Shown here piece after piece: positions 1 through 7,034 of a stretch of 34,675 bases of DNA (position 1 is the stretch's first letter; the number at the start of each line of letters is the position of its first letter). The notes under the pieces were generated by a model that had not been told where the DNA came from, did no database searches, and saw only the letters and a program-made list of their open reading frames with translations. The stretch spans positions 1 to 34,675 of the forward strand of contig CAMVBK010000034.1 of NCBI GenBank assembly GCA_947165685.1, written 5' to 3'. The position numbers and the translations under genes are program-made. This DNA comes from F23-D06 sp947165685. GTDB lineage: Bacteria > Bacteroidota > Bacteroidia > Bacteroidales > WCHB1-69.

Positions 1-817
1 CGTCGTAGATGATGAGGGCGTTGCGCCCAGTGTCGCGGAAGTACTCGCCGATGGCAGCGCCGGCAAACGGGGCGTAGAACTGCATGGCGGCGGCATCCGA
101 CGCGGTGGCGGTCACCACAATGGTGTAAGGCATGGCACCGCGCTCGGTGAGCGTCTTCACCAAGGCTGCGACAGACGAACCTTTCTGTCCTACAGCCACA
201 TATATACAATAAACCGGATTTCCCTGTTCGTAATAGGATTTCTGGTTGATGATGGTGTCGATAGCGATAGCGGTCTTACCCGTCTGACGGTCGCCGATAA
301 TGAGCTCACGTTGTCCGCGGCCGATGGGAATCATGGCGTCAATGGCCTTGATGCCGGTCTGGAGCGGCTCCTTCACGGGTTGGCGGTAGATGACACCCGG
401 GGCCTTTCGCTCGATGGGCATTTCGTAGAGTTTGCCTTCGATGTCGCCCTTGCCGTCAATGGGCTGGCCAAGCGTGTTGATGACTCGGCCCAGCAGGCCT
501 TCGCCAACCTTGATGGAGGCGATGCGGCCGGTGCGCTTGCAAATGTCGCCTTCGTTCAGCGACTTGGAGTCGCCCAACAACACGACACCCACGTTGTCTT
601 CCTCCAAGTTGAGGGCGATGCCGGTGATTTCGTCACCGTTTTTGGTGTTGAACGTCACCAATTCACCAGAACGGGCATTCTGCAGGCCATAGACGCGGGC
701 GATACCGTCGCCGACCAGCAACACCGTACCCACTTCTTCCATTTCGGATTTCTGGTTGAAGTTCTGCAATTGCTGACGCAGGATAGATGTAACTTCTGAG
801 GGTTTTATTTCTGCCAT
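1..817 (-). CDS. atpA: ATP synthase F1 subunit alpha, N-terminal part (3' end outside window)
   Basis: Alpha subunit of the F1 catalytic head of F-type ATP synthase, which binds nucleotide at the non-catalytic sites of the alpha3beta3 hexamer on the cytoplasmic side of the membrane. About 272 codons are present. The protein opens MAEIKPSEVTSILRQQL, the usual alpha-subunit start, followed by the beta-barrel domain and the P-loop GDRQTGKT (Walker A, encoded near 270-293), then VAVGQKGSSVA. The C-terminal half lies beyond position 1. The start ATG (815-817) is 12 bases after the atpH stop, so the two are almost certainly co-transcribed. No defect is visible in the part present. Confidence 0.97.
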   Translation of the reverse strand, partial: MAEIKPSEVTSILRQQLQNFNQKSEMEEVGTVLLVGDGIARVYGLQNARSGELVTFNTKNGDEITGIALNLEEDNVGVVLLGDSKSLNEGDICKRTGRIASIKVGEGLLGRVINTLGQPIDGKGDIEGKLYEMPIERKAPGVIYRQPVKEPLQTGIKAIDAMIPIGRGQRELIIGDRQTGKTAIAIDTIINQKSYYEQGNPVYCIYVAVGQKGSSVAALVKTLTERGAMPYTIVVTATASDAAAMQFYAPFAGAAIGEYFRDTGRNALIIYD

Positions 818-829
818 TTATATGCGGAT

Positions 830-1387
830 TTAGAATTGTACTTGAAAACTGTTTTGAGAAAATTCCTGTCTTAACTTGTTGATTTTCGTAATAATACTGG
901 AATCAAGGTAATAGTCGTCCATTTTGATGACGAACCCGCCGATAATTCCCGGATCGACGATTTGGCGCAGGTCGATGGTGGCACGGGTCTGCTCGGTAAG
1001 CATGTCCACAATTTTGGATTTCAGGGCATCACCCAACGGTTGCGCCGTGATGATGGTCACCGGCTTGATGTTGTGCGCGGTGTTGTACAACTTGAAGAAC
1101 TCTGCGCAGATGGTGTCCAACGCCGGTTCACGACGTTTTCTCAGCAACACGCCCAAAAACTGGTAGGTGGTGTCGTGAAGCGTGCCGTTGAAGATGCTTT
1201 CAAAGATTTTATGCTTTTGATGCGCCTCCACCACTGGATTCCGCAGCAAAACCTGCAACTCTCGATTCTCTTTCAGCGTGTTCGAAAACAACGTAAGGTC
1301 ACCGAAAACTTCCTCTATCTGGTTGTTATCGCGGGCGAATTCAAACAATGCCTTGGCGTATCGGCTGGATAATTTCGGGTTTTTCAT
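830..1387 (-). CDS. atpH: ATP synthase F1 subunit delta
   Basis: Delta subunit (OSCP homologue), the peripheral-stalk link between the F1 head and the b subunits. At 185 aa it has normal family length. The N-terminus with SSRYAKALFEFA is the classic delta/OSCP start, and the C-terminal IDLRQIVDPGIIGGFVIKMDD stretch (IGGF signature) is diagnostic. It is directly followed by atpA. A TATATTTG box lies 22 bases upstream of the start, suggesting a local promoter. Upstream on this strand comes pyrE rather than atpF/atpE/atpB, so the F0 genes that usually precede atpH are elsewhere or the operon has been split here. Confidence 0.95.
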   Translation of the reverse strand: MKNPKLSSRYAKALFEFARDNNQIEEVFGDLTLFSNTLKENRELQVLLRNPVVEAHQKHKIFESIFNGTLHDTTYQFLGVLLRKRREPALDTICAEFFKLYNTAHNIKPVTIITAQPLGDALKSKIVDMLTEQTRATIDLRQIVDPGIIGGFVIKMDDYYLDSSIITKINKLRQEFSQNSFQVQF

Positions 1388-1408
1388 CTATGATTTTTAA
1401 AACGGCGG

Positions 1409-1416
1409 CAAATATA
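1409..1416 (-). promoter_or_regulatory. Bacteroidota-type -7 box TATATTTG for atpH-atpA
   Basis: Matches the -7 consensus TAnnTTTG of the Bacteroidota primary sigma factor and sits 22 bases before the atpH start codon. No convincing TTTG -33 element is seen at 19-21 bases, so strength is uncertain. Confidence 0.6.
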
Positions 1417-1426
1417 CAAAAAATTT

Positions 1427-1500
1427 GACTTAGACTTAGAACTTAGACTATGACTATGAGCCCATAACCAACAAACAGAACACCTCTCTAACCCATAACC
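1427..1500. repeat. Short quasi-tandem repeats between atpH and pyrE
   Basis: At 1427-1460 the sequence is GACTTA, GACTTA, GAACTTA, GACTAT, GACTAT, an imperfect array of 6-7 base units. It is followed by two copies of CCCATAACC at 1461-1469 and 1492-1500, the second just outside the pyrE stop codon. No coding function is apparent. Comparable arrays of unrelated sequence occur in other gaps of this window. Confidence 0.7.
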
Positions 1501-1504
1501 ATTA

Positions 1505-2080
1505 TTACATTTTCCGGCTGCCGGGTTTCACGAAGGGGAGGCCCTGCTTGCAGAGCGGACAATCCTCCACGGCCCAGTTCTGGATATTGAGTTTCGTCGC
1601 GCTATAGACGGGATAGGGGAACGAGCCGTCGCTGCGGTCGGCGATGCAGGCCACACCAATGACCTCGGCACCGAAGGACTTCAGCACCTCGATGGTTTCG
1701 AGGGACGACTTGCCGGTGGTGACCACATCCTCGGAGATGAGGAGCCTCTGGCCGGGTTTCACCTCGAAGCCGCGGCGCAGGCACATCACGTTATCGACGC
1801 GCTCGGTGAAGATGGCCGGCACACCCAACTGGCGTCCAAGCTCGTAGGCCACGATGATGCCACCCATGGCCGGGCCCACCACCATGTCAATGCCAAGGCC
1901 TTTCACCTGCTCTGTAATTTTCGCAATCACACGCTCGGCACGGTCGGGATATTGCAACAATTTGGCACACTGGCAGTAACGGTCGCTGTGACGACCCGAC
2001 GACAGCAGAAAATGGCCTTCCAAAAGAGCCTCCGACTGCTTCAATTCTTCAATCACCGGATTTGTATTCTCTTGATTCAT
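1505..2080 (-). CDS. pyrE: Orotate phosphoribosyltransferase
   Basis: Transfers ribose 5-phosphate from PRPP to orotate to make OMP, the fifth step of de novo pyrimidine synthesis, in the cytoplasm. The 191 aa protein carries the orotate-binding region around LSSGRHSDRYCQC, the GPAMGGIIVAYE loop, and the PRPP-binding LLISEDVVTTGKSS. The C-terminal tail CPLCKQGLPFVKPGSRKM matches the longer OPRT subgroup that ends in a Cys-x2-Cys plus KPGSR tail. It is transcribed towards atpH with a 117-base gap filled by short repeats, and a TATCTTTG box lies 38 bases upstream, so it probably has its own promoter. Confidence 0.95.
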   Translation of the reverse strand: MNQENTNPVIEELKQSEALLEGHFLLSSGRHSDRYCQCAKLLQYPDRAERVIAKITEQVKGLGIDMVVGPAMGGIIVAYELGRQLGVPAIFTERVDNVMCLRRGFEVKPGQRLLISEDVVTTGKSSLETIEVLKSFGAEVIGVACIADRSDGSFPYPVYSATKLNIQNWAVEDCPLCKQGLPFVKPGSRKM

Positions 2081-2118
2081 ACTATTTTAAATTTAATTTG
2101 ACATCAAAATAAGAAGCG

Positions 2119-2126
2119 CAAAGATA
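2119..2126 (-). promoter_or_regulatory. -7 box TATCTTTG for pyrE
   Basis: Perfect match to the favoured Bacteroidota -7 sequence, 38 bases upstream of the pyrE start and preceded by a long A tract on the same strand. No clear -33 element. Confidence 0.7.
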
Positions 2127-2146
2127 CATTTTTTTTTTTATGCGTA

Positions 2147-2956
2147 TTATGCTATGCTGAACACATCCCTCCCGTTCGCCCGAAGCACCTCCTGTGCCTC
2201 ACGGCTCTGCATGATGCTGCCGCCGAAAACGTTGAAATCGAAAGTGTAAGGATCTGAAAACCATTTGTTTACATCCATCTGCAAATTTATGGATGAGGTC
2301 TTGCCCTTCTGTACCGTGAACTTATCTAACGGTAAAGTCACCGTGAACGTGTTATCGGCAAAACCGCTGCCGTCGGCGATCTTGCCTGTGTGCAGGTTAA
2401 ACGGCTGACGTACACCGGCTTGGTCGATCCAGCGGCCGTTGATTTTCAGGTAGTGGTAGCCGCCGCCGAGCAAGTCGGGCCAACTCATGTTGTTCTCTGG
2501 CGGGTTTGGGAAAAGGCCGGTGGCGTTCTGCGCTCCTTCCAACCCGAACACGAACGTAACAGACTTGTACCCGTTGGCGGGAACAGCGTCCGCAATGTTC
2601 CAAGAAAGCGTCCCGGAAATGCGGATGTCGGTATAATGAATGCCTTGGTTGTCCGCGATTTCCACAACTTCTCCGGAAGTGGTTTCGAGCTTCACATGCG
2701 AAATGAAGAACTGCACGTCGTTGACCTCATAGAGATTCCCTGCGGCGTTCCGATACAGGCAGGTATCTAACCGCAGGGAATCATAATCAACGAAAAAAGA
2801 AAAGTTCAGTTTAATGTGGCCTGCCGACATGCGGGTACAGGCACTAAACAGCAGAACCAGAGCTATATACAAAAAACTTCTGCTAACTCGGGAAAACCCG
2901 CTCAGACTTGGTCTATTTACATTGTACATTATACATTGTACATTGAAAATCACCAT
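2147..2956 (-). CDS. MbnP-like secreted lipoprotein (PF20243-type)
   Basis: Resembles the MbnP family of extracytoplasmic proteins, some of which bind copper. Family-like features are VDYDSLRLD near the N-terminus, VNDVQFFISHVKL, the VFGLEG / LFPNPPENNMSWPD stretch, LGGGYHYLKINGRW, and a terminal AQEVLRANGRDVFSI. A hydrophobic segment ends in the lipobox LFSAC (Cys40 with this start), predicting a lipid-anchored protein. The ATG at 2956 lies inside the last codons of the upstream DUF4468 gene, a 7-base overlap implying translational coupling. With this start the first ~15 residues are encoded by a TACATTG tandem repeat, an odd n-region; a later start such as ATG 2929 is possible. A metal role is inference from the family only. 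Confidence 0.75.
   Translation of the reverse strand: MVIFNVQCIMYNVNRPSLSGFSRVSRSFLYIALVLLFSACTRMSAGHIKLNFSFFVDYDSLRLDTCLYRNAAGNLYEVNDVQFFISHVKLETTSGEVVEIADNQGIHYTDIRISGTLSWNIADAVPANGYKSVTFVFGLEGAQNATGLFPNPPENNMSWPDLLGGGYHYLKINGRWIDQAGVRQPFNLHTGKIADGSGFADNTFTVTLPLDKFTVQKGKTSSINLQMDVNKWFSDPYTFDFNVFGGSIMQSREAQEVLRANGRDVFSIA
2918..2945. repeat. Four tandem copies of TACATTG
   Basis: TACATTG, TACATTA, TACATTG, TACATTG: a 7-base unit repeated four times with one mismatch. It overlaps the predicted 5' end of the MbnP-like gene, so it is either translated as a signal-peptide extension or marks the true untranslated leader of that gene. Confidence 0.85.
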
Positions 2957-3501
2957 TCATCGACGAACACCTCGGCGGGCTGCATGCCCTCCTCCAACGA
3001 TTCGATGAGCTTGTTCATCTCTTCGTCAATCTGGGTGAGGTAGCCGAACATGCTGGGAGTCCAGCCGGACGCGGAGGTGTTGAACCAGACCTCGATGGGG
3101 GCGGAACCGGTGGCTTTCTCCTTGAAATCGGTGATGGTATAGCGGTAGCGGTTGTCGCGGCATTCGAGCTTGAAGTTGTAATAGACGATGTTCTTGAAAC
3201 GCATCGTGCCTTCCTTGTCCTTGTAGAAAATCCGCACGCTGGAGCGCATGTTGATGACACACTTCTCCGGATCTGCACTCTTGATTACCTCAGCGGTGTT
3301 TTTATAGTACTTTTTTACCCAATCCATCGCTCTGTCGTACAGCACTTTGGGCGTACCTTCCTGTTTCACGACATCCTGGTAGGTGACCAGATTGGTGCGT
3401 TCGTCGATGGGAAGGACCGGAGCCTCCGGAATCTCATTCTTTTGCGCGAAAACGGCCGCGCTCATGCACATTACCGTCAAGAAAACAATGATTCTTTTCA
3501 T
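2950..3501 (-). CDS. Secreted DUF4468 (TBP-like fold) protein
   Basis: A 183 aa protein with a Sec signal peptide (MKRIIVFLTVMCMSAAVFAQ, cleavage after AFAQ-like site) and then PVLPIDERTNLVTYQDVV, typical of the DUF4468 family common in Bacteroidota: a conserved 'Pvd..TglvtY..Vv' strand, a YDRAMDWVKKYYKN helix, and later basic strands with VRIFYKDKEG and RYRYTITDF. Function is unknown; the fold is annotated as TBP-like. Its ATG shares four bases (ATGA) with the folA stop, and its own stop overlaps the start of the MbnP-like gene, so all three are translated from one message. Predicted periplasmic. Confidence 0.8.
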   Translation of the reverse strand: MKRIIVFLTVMCMSAAVFAQKNEIPEAPVLPIDERTNLVTYQDVVKQEGTPKVLYDRAMDWVKKYYKNTAEVIKSADPEKCVINMRSSVRIFYKDKEGTMRFKNIVYYNFKLECRDNRYRYTITDFKEKATGSAPIEVWFNTSASGWTPSMFGYLTQIDEEMNKLIESLEEGMQPAEVFVDEW

Positions 3502-3986
3502 TTTTGTCTTATTAAGGTTTGGAAATATAGATCATAAACATTCTTCTCGTCTTTCGGCACGAACTCTGACTCCACAACTTTCCATTCGTTCTCGTCAATT
3601 TCGGGAAACCAGACGTCAGCCGTGAAATCAGAGACTATGCGGGTGAGGTAAAGTTTATCGGCGTGGGGCAGGAAAAGGCGGTACATCGTGGCGCCGCCCA
3701 TCACGAAGGCCTCTTCTTCATCGGCCACGAGTTTGAGCGCGGCATCGATGGAGTGCACGGTTTCGACACCGTCAAACTCAATATCGTCGAGGGTGATGAC
3801 AATGTTCCGGCGGTTCGGCAGCGGCTTCTTGGGCAACGAATCCCACGTGCGGTCGCCCATCAGCACTGCGTGCCCAGAGGTGATTTCCTTGAAATGCTTC
3901 AAATCAACGGGCAGATGGCACAACAACTGGTTCTGGTAACCCAGCTCCATACGCTGACCAACGGCCGCAATCATACTTATACTCAT
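3498..3986 (-). CDS. folA: Dihydrofolate reductase
   Basis: Reduces dihydrofolate to tetrahydrofolate with NADPH, feeding thymidylate and purine synthesis. From the ATG at 3986 the protein is 162 aa, normal for DHFR, and starts MSISMIAAVGQRMELGYQNQLLCHLPVDLKHFK: the IAAV strand, the Met20-like loop and the substrate-binding Asp in LPVDLKHFK are visible. Further motifs are MGDRTWDSLP, NRRNIVIT and the NADPH-binding VMGGATMY. The frame stays open upstream to 4031, but those residues precede the conserved first strand and overlap the -7 box, so they are rejected. First gene of a three-gene overlapping operon. Confidence 0.95.
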   Translation of the reverse strand: MSISMIAAVGQRMELGYQNQLLCHLPVDLKHFKEITSGHAVLMGDRTWDSLPKKPLPNRRNIVITLDDIEFDGVETVHSIDAALKLVADEEEAFVMGGATMYRLFLPHADKLYLTRIVSDFTADVWFPEIDENEWKVVESEFVPKDEKNVYDLYFQTLIRQK

Positions 3987-4004
3987 AATACAAAATATTT
4001 TTGA

Positions 4005-4012
4005 CAAAAATA
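4005..4012 (-). promoter_or_regulatory. -7 box TATTTTTG for the folA operon
   Basis: TAnnTTTG match 19 bases upstream of the chosen folA start. Its position supports the start at 3986 over longer versions. Confidence 0.6.
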
Positions 4013-4069
4013 CGATTGTTGTAAACACCATCCTTCAAATTATAATCTTTTTATTAACGGAAAGATGTT

Positions 4070-4099
4070 GGTTCAATGGCCAAAATTCAAGGTTCAATG
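4070..4099. repeat. Paired direct repeats GGTTCAATG
   Basis: Two copies of GGTTCAATG (4070-4078 and 4091-4099) separated by 12 bases that include a related TTCAA. They lie in the gap between the WYL gene stop and the folA promoter. The rest of 4100-4160 holds short GC-rich inverted segments (for example CCGC-AAG-GCGG near 4138-4150) but no U-tract terminator. Confidence 0.6.
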
Positions 4100-4160
4100 T
4101 GACAAGGCGCAACGCTGCATCTGCAAGACGCGGATGCCTCCGCAAGGCGGAAAGAAACTA

Positions 4161-5174
4161 TCATGGATAGAGCGTGTTCATTTTCCGCACCATGTCCTTC
4201 ATCGTTTTGACAGCGACCTCGGGCGCGAAAATCCTGACTCCTGGTCCGAAAGAGAGTATCTGCGCGTAAAATTCCATATTCAACACCACCTTGATTTCGA
4301 AAACCACACGACCCGTGTCTTCATCGCGCTCCAAAACCATCTGCGACGAATGTAACGGCTTGGTCTCCACGTAGGGCGCCTGCTCCTTGTCGGCCTCGAA
4401 CCGCACCGTCGCCAAAGGGGTCTTTCGGGTCTTGGTCACCCCAATCACATCCCTGTAAAAAGTACTGCTGTCAAAGTCTTTTTTCAGTACAAACACCTCA
4501 TTGTCAACTGGTTCCATTCCCTTGATTCGGTCCAAAGCCATCGTCAGCAATTTCTCGTCGCGATGCCGCATGCCCAATAAAAACCAACGGTTCCGATATT
4601 CTTTTAAAAGGTAGGGAGAAATCGTCCATGTTTTCGTCTCAAAAGACGTAAAAGACTGATAATGAACGTTTATGACTTGTTTTTTAGAAATGTAGTTGTA
4701 CAAAGGGTTCAGGTATTTCAGTCCGACGAGATTGCTGTTCCGCTCAAAATCCACGATGGGCTTGCGGTTCGACTTGGAGACGGCCAACTGGTCCTGCATC
4801 CGGTTGACCACATCGCTCATCTCCGTGAAGAAGTCGAAATCCTGAAACTGCCGTAACATGCCCACGGCTTCCTGCATGATCTCGTAGTCCCGCTGCGACA
4901 ACGGCAAATTGGTAATGGAGTAGTCGGGGTCGGCATAGCGATAATACTTTTGGTCATAAACCTCTATCGGGGCATTGTAGCCGTAGCGGTCGCTACGCAT
5001 CATCTGCAAGTCCAGCTGAACCGTCCGCTTGGATATGTTCCCGACCCCTTCATAGTCGTACAACGCCTCGGAACAGGCATCCACCAACATGTCCAAAGTC
5101 CACCGTTTGCACCGGTTGCGCAGGCAGTTGTCGATGGTCTTATATCGGATCAGTGCATTTTTTGTTAAAGGCAT
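4161..5174 (-). CDS. WYL-domain transcriptional regulator (wHTH-WYL-WCX)
   Basis: A 337 aa regulator of the HTH-WYL type. Residues 1-75 form a winged helix-turn-helix beginning with the family-typical MPLTKNALIRYKTIDNCLRN, with the recognition region around NISKRTVQLDLQMMRSD. The WYL domain spans about residues 160-225 (INVHYQSF, SPYLLKEYRNRWFLLG, ALDRIKGM), followed by a WCX-type C-terminal region to the end. WYL domains are known to sense nucleic-acid ligands or nucleotides. It is divergent from rtcB with a 132-base gap containing a perfect palindrome, so it probably regulates rtcB and itself. The start at 5174 was preferred because the upstream open frame is antisense to rtcB. Confidence 0.93.
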   Translation of the reverse strand: MPLTKNALIRYKTIDNCLRNRCKRWTLDMLVDACSEALYDYEGVGNISKRTVQLDLQMMRSDRYGYNAPIEVYDQKYYRYADPDYSITNLPLSQRDYEIMQEAVGMLRQFQDFDFFTEMSDVVNRMQDQLAVSKSNRKPIVDFERNSNLVGLKYLNPLYNYISKKQVINVHYQSFTSFETKTWTISPYLLKEYRNRWFLLGMRHRDEKLLTMALDRIKGMEPVDNEVFVLKKDFDSSTFYRDVIGVTKTRKTPLATVRFEADKEQAPYVETKPLHSSQMVLERDEDTGRVVFEIKVVLNMEFYAQILSFGPGVRIFAPEVAVKTMKDMVRKMNTLYP

Positions 5175-5227
5175 ATTACTAATATTCAGTATGTTATAAA
5201 TTATATCGGAGAAAATAATCGTTTTCG

Positions 5228-5235
5228 CAAAAATA
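5228..5235 (-). promoter_or_regulatory. -7 box TATTTTTG for the WYL gene
   Basis: TAnnTTTG match reading leftwards, 54 bases upstream of the WYL start. The palindrome 5245-5265 begins ten bases upstream of it, where the -33 region should be. Confidence 0.6.
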
Positions 5236-5244
5236 AATTTTTTA

Positions 5245-5265
5245 CTACGCAAAAAGATTGCGTAG
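5245..5265. promoter_or_regulatory. Perfect 8-5-8 palindrome, candidate operator of the WYL regulator
   Basis: CTACGCAA (5245-5252), spacer AAAGA, TTGCGTAG (5258-5265): a perfect inverted repeat. Its centre is 20 bases from the inner edge of the WYL gene's -7 box and 19 bases from that of the rtcB -7 box, so it covers the -33 zone of both divergent promoters. The arrangement suggests a dimeric regulator binding between them. Binding by the WYL protein is inference. Confidence 0.7.
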
Positions 5266-5273
5266 CGGGGTTT

Positions 5274-5281
5274 TATTTTTG
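5274..5281 (+). promoter_or_regulatory. -7 box TATTTTTG for rtcB
   Basis: TAnnTTTG match 26 bases before the rtcB start. No good TTTG -33 element at the usual spacing, which would fit a promoter that depends on an activator. Confidence 0.6.
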
Positions 5282-5306
5282 CTGCCGAATTTAAAAACCT
5301 AAAGAT

Positions 5307-6479
5307 ATGAAAGAATTTATGATTGAAGACACGCCGGTAAAGATGTGGGCGTCCGTATGTGACGTGAAGGCCTGGAGAGAAATTTCGAACTTGTGCAGTC
5401 TGCCGTTTCTGTTCCATCATCTCGCGCTGATGCCAGACGTGCACGGCGGCGTGGGGATGCCCATCGGGGCGGTTTTGGCCACGAAAAATGTGGTCATCCC
5501 CAATGCGGTCGGGGTGGACATCGGATGCGGAATGTGCGCAGTGAAAAGCTCGCTCCGAGTGGAGGATCTTCCGCAGGAGACGCTGCGCAAGGTCATCATG
5601 CGCAATATCCGCAAACGCATCCCCGTGGGTATGGAGCATCACAAAAAAGCTCAGGATGAAACACTTATGCCGCAAGAGTTCGATATTGAGCAAACAACCG
5701 TGGTGAAACGCCAGTATGTGGCCGCCACCAAACAAATCGGCACGTTGGGTGGAGGCAACCATTTTATCGAGCTGCAGCGCGACGAAGAGGGTTTCGTTTG
5801 GGTCATGCTGCATTCCGGCTCCCGAAATCTGGGGAAGCAGGTGTGCGACTATTACGACAAGCTCGCCCGTCAGCTGAACGAAAGATGGTTTTCCTCCGTC
5901 AATCCGGAGATGGGACTCTCGTTTCTACCGGTGAAGAGTCCCGAGTTCCACCAATATTGGGCGGAGATGCAGTATTGCGTGTCATTCGCGTTGGCCAACC
6001 GCTCGCTGATGATGCAACGCATCATGGAAATATTGCAAGATGCCTATCCAGACATAACCTTTGAACCGATAATCAACATCGCGCACAATTATGCTGCGTG
6101 GGAGAACCATTTCGAGGAGAATGTGATCGTGCACCGCAAGGGAGCCACCCGTGCCCGCGTCGGCGAGGTGGGCATCATCCCCGGGTCGCAGGGAACTTGC
6201 TCCTACATTGTGGAGGGCTTGGGCAACGAGAACAGTTTCCTGAGTTGTTCGCACGGTGCCGGACGACTGATGAGCCGCACGGAGGCGCAGAACACCATTG
6301 ACCTGCAGGCGGAAATCGCCTTCCTCGACGCGCAGAACATCGTCCACGGCATCCGCACCCGCAGCGACCTCGAAGAGGCACCGTCCGCCTACAAAAACAT
6401 TGACGAGGTGCTGGCGCAGGAGTCCGATCTCGTGAAAATCCTGACCAAACTGCACCCTATCGCCGTCATCAAAGGGTAG
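5307..6479 (+). CDS. rtcB: RNA-splicing ligase RtcB
   Basis: GTP- and Mn-dependent RNA ligase joining 2',3'-cyclic phosphate or 3'-phosphate ends to 5'-OH ends, for RNA repair. At 390 aa it belongs to the shorter bacterial RtcB type. Visible motifs: MPDVHGG (Asp43), VGVDIGCGM with metal ligands Asp71 and Cys74, GTLGGGNHFIEL (Asn151-His152), HSGSRNLG (His169), NIAHNYA, VHRKGATRA, IIPGSQGT, and CSHGAGR with His316 at the place of the guanylylated histidine. All expected active-site residues are present. No rtcA, archease or prfH lies beside it. It is divergent from a WYL regulator and probably controlled by it; smpB follows with its own promoter. Confidence 0.96.
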   Translation: MKEFMIEDTPVKMWASVCDVKAWREISNLCSLPFLFHHLALMPDVHGGVGMPIGAVLATKNVVIPNAVGVDIGCGMCAVKSSLRVEDLPQETLRKVIMRNIRKRIPVGMEHHKKAQDETLMPQEFDIEQTTVVKRQYVAATKQIGTLGGGNHFIELQRDEEGFVWVMLHSGSRNLGKQVCDYYDKLARQLNERWFSSVNPEMGLSFLPVKSPEFHQYWAEMQYCVSFALANRSLMMQRIMEILQDAYPDITFEPIINIAHNYAAWENHFEENVIVHRKGATRARVGEVGIIPGSQGTCSYIVEGLGNENSFLSCSHGAGRLMSRTEAQNTIDLQAEIAFLDAQNIVHGIRTRSDLEEAPSAYKNIDEVLAQESDLVKILTKLHPIAVIKG

Positions 6480-6481
6480 GA

Positions 6482-6503
6482 ACGTTGCGCACAACGTCTC
6501 TAC
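6482..6503. repeat. REP-like hairpin of the GTAGAGACG type
   Basis: ACGTTG-CGCA-CAACGT (6482-6497) forms a six-pair hairpin starting three bases after the rtcB stop; its right flank is CGTCTCTAC, that is GTAGAGACG on the minus strand. The same GTAGAGACG start is seen in the perfect palindrome at 31345-31370, suggesting one family of extragenic palindromes. It might also act as an RNA 3' end structure for rtcB, though no U tract follows. Confidence 0.6.
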
Positions 6504-6540
6504 TAATCACTATTCACTAATCACTATTCACTAATCACTA
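6502..6540. repeat. 14-base tandem repeat upstream of smpB
   Basis: ACTAATCACTATTC at 6502-6515 and 6516-6529, then a partial third copy 6530-6540. It ends eight bases before the smpB -7 box and thus occupies the -33 region of that promoter. The words ACTATTCACT recur upstream of the -7 box at 26829. Confidence 0.9.
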
Positions 6541-6548
6541 AAAAAGCG

Positions 6549-6556
6549 TATCTTTG
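6549..6556 (+). promoter_or_regulatory. -7 box TATCTTTG for smpB
   Basis: Perfect favoured -7 sequence, followed by GCCGCC, 17 bases upstream of the smpB start. Confidence 0.75.
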
Positions 6557-6573
6557 CCGCCGATTCAAAAACT

Positions 6574-7032
6574 ATGGGAAAAAGAAAACAGGACACTCAG
6601 ATTGCGATCAAGAACCGGAAAGCGGAGTTCTTGTATTACCTGCATACCTCCTACACGGCTGGCATCGTGCTGACCGGCACGGAAATCAAATCCATCCGAG
6701 CAGGGCGCGCCAACATCACCGATGCTTACTGTTCGTTCATCAACAACGAACTATGGGTGCACAACATGCATGTCAGCGAGTACGCACAGGGCAGCTACAA
6801 CAACCACCAGCCCAAACGCGACCGCAAGCTACTGCTCCAGCGCAAGGAGATGCGCAAGCTGATGACCAAGCTCAACGAGCGCGGCTTCACCATTATCCCC
6901 ACCCTGCTGTGGATCAACGAGAACGGCTATGCCAAATTGGACATCTCGTTGGCCAAGGGCAAGAAAATGTACGACAAACGCGAGACCATCAAGGAGCGCG
7001 ACCAACGCCGACGCGGTAACGAAGAGGAGTAG
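6574..7032 (+). CDS. smpB: SsrA-binding protein SmpB
   Basis: Small basic protein that binds tmRNA and delivers it to stalled ribosomes in trans-translation. The 152 aa sequence has the full family layout: IAIKNRKAEFLYYL at the N-terminus, the GTEIKSIRAGRANITDAYC strand, HNMHVSEYAQGSY, the KRDRKLLLQRKEM helix, and the basic C-terminal tail KGKKMYDKRETIKERDQRR that enters the ribosomal mRNA channel. No tmRNA gene was found in the window. A MerR-type regulator starts two bases after its stop, so the two are co-transcribed. Confidence 0.97.
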   Translation: MGKRKQDTQIAIKNRKAEFLYYLHTSYTAGIVLTGTEIKSIRAGRANITDAYCSFINNELWVHNMHVSEYAQGSYNNHQPKRDRKLLLQRKEMRKLMTKLNERGFTIIPTLLWINENGYAKLDISLAKGKKMYDKRETIKERDQRRRGNEEE

Positions 7033-7034
7033 TC

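Noticed and set aside
4100..4160. Intrinsic terminator after the WYL gene
   Set aside because: Short GC-rich inverted segments are present but no stable single stem followed by a U tract on the minus strand.
5175..5813. Upstream extension of the WYL reading frame to 550 codons
   Set aside because: It runs antisense through rtcB, crosses both promoters and the palindrome, and lacks any domain; the conserved N-terminus begins at 5174.
6502..6540. CRISPR-like array
   Set aside because: The 14-base units are directly tandem with no spacers and no cas gene is present.
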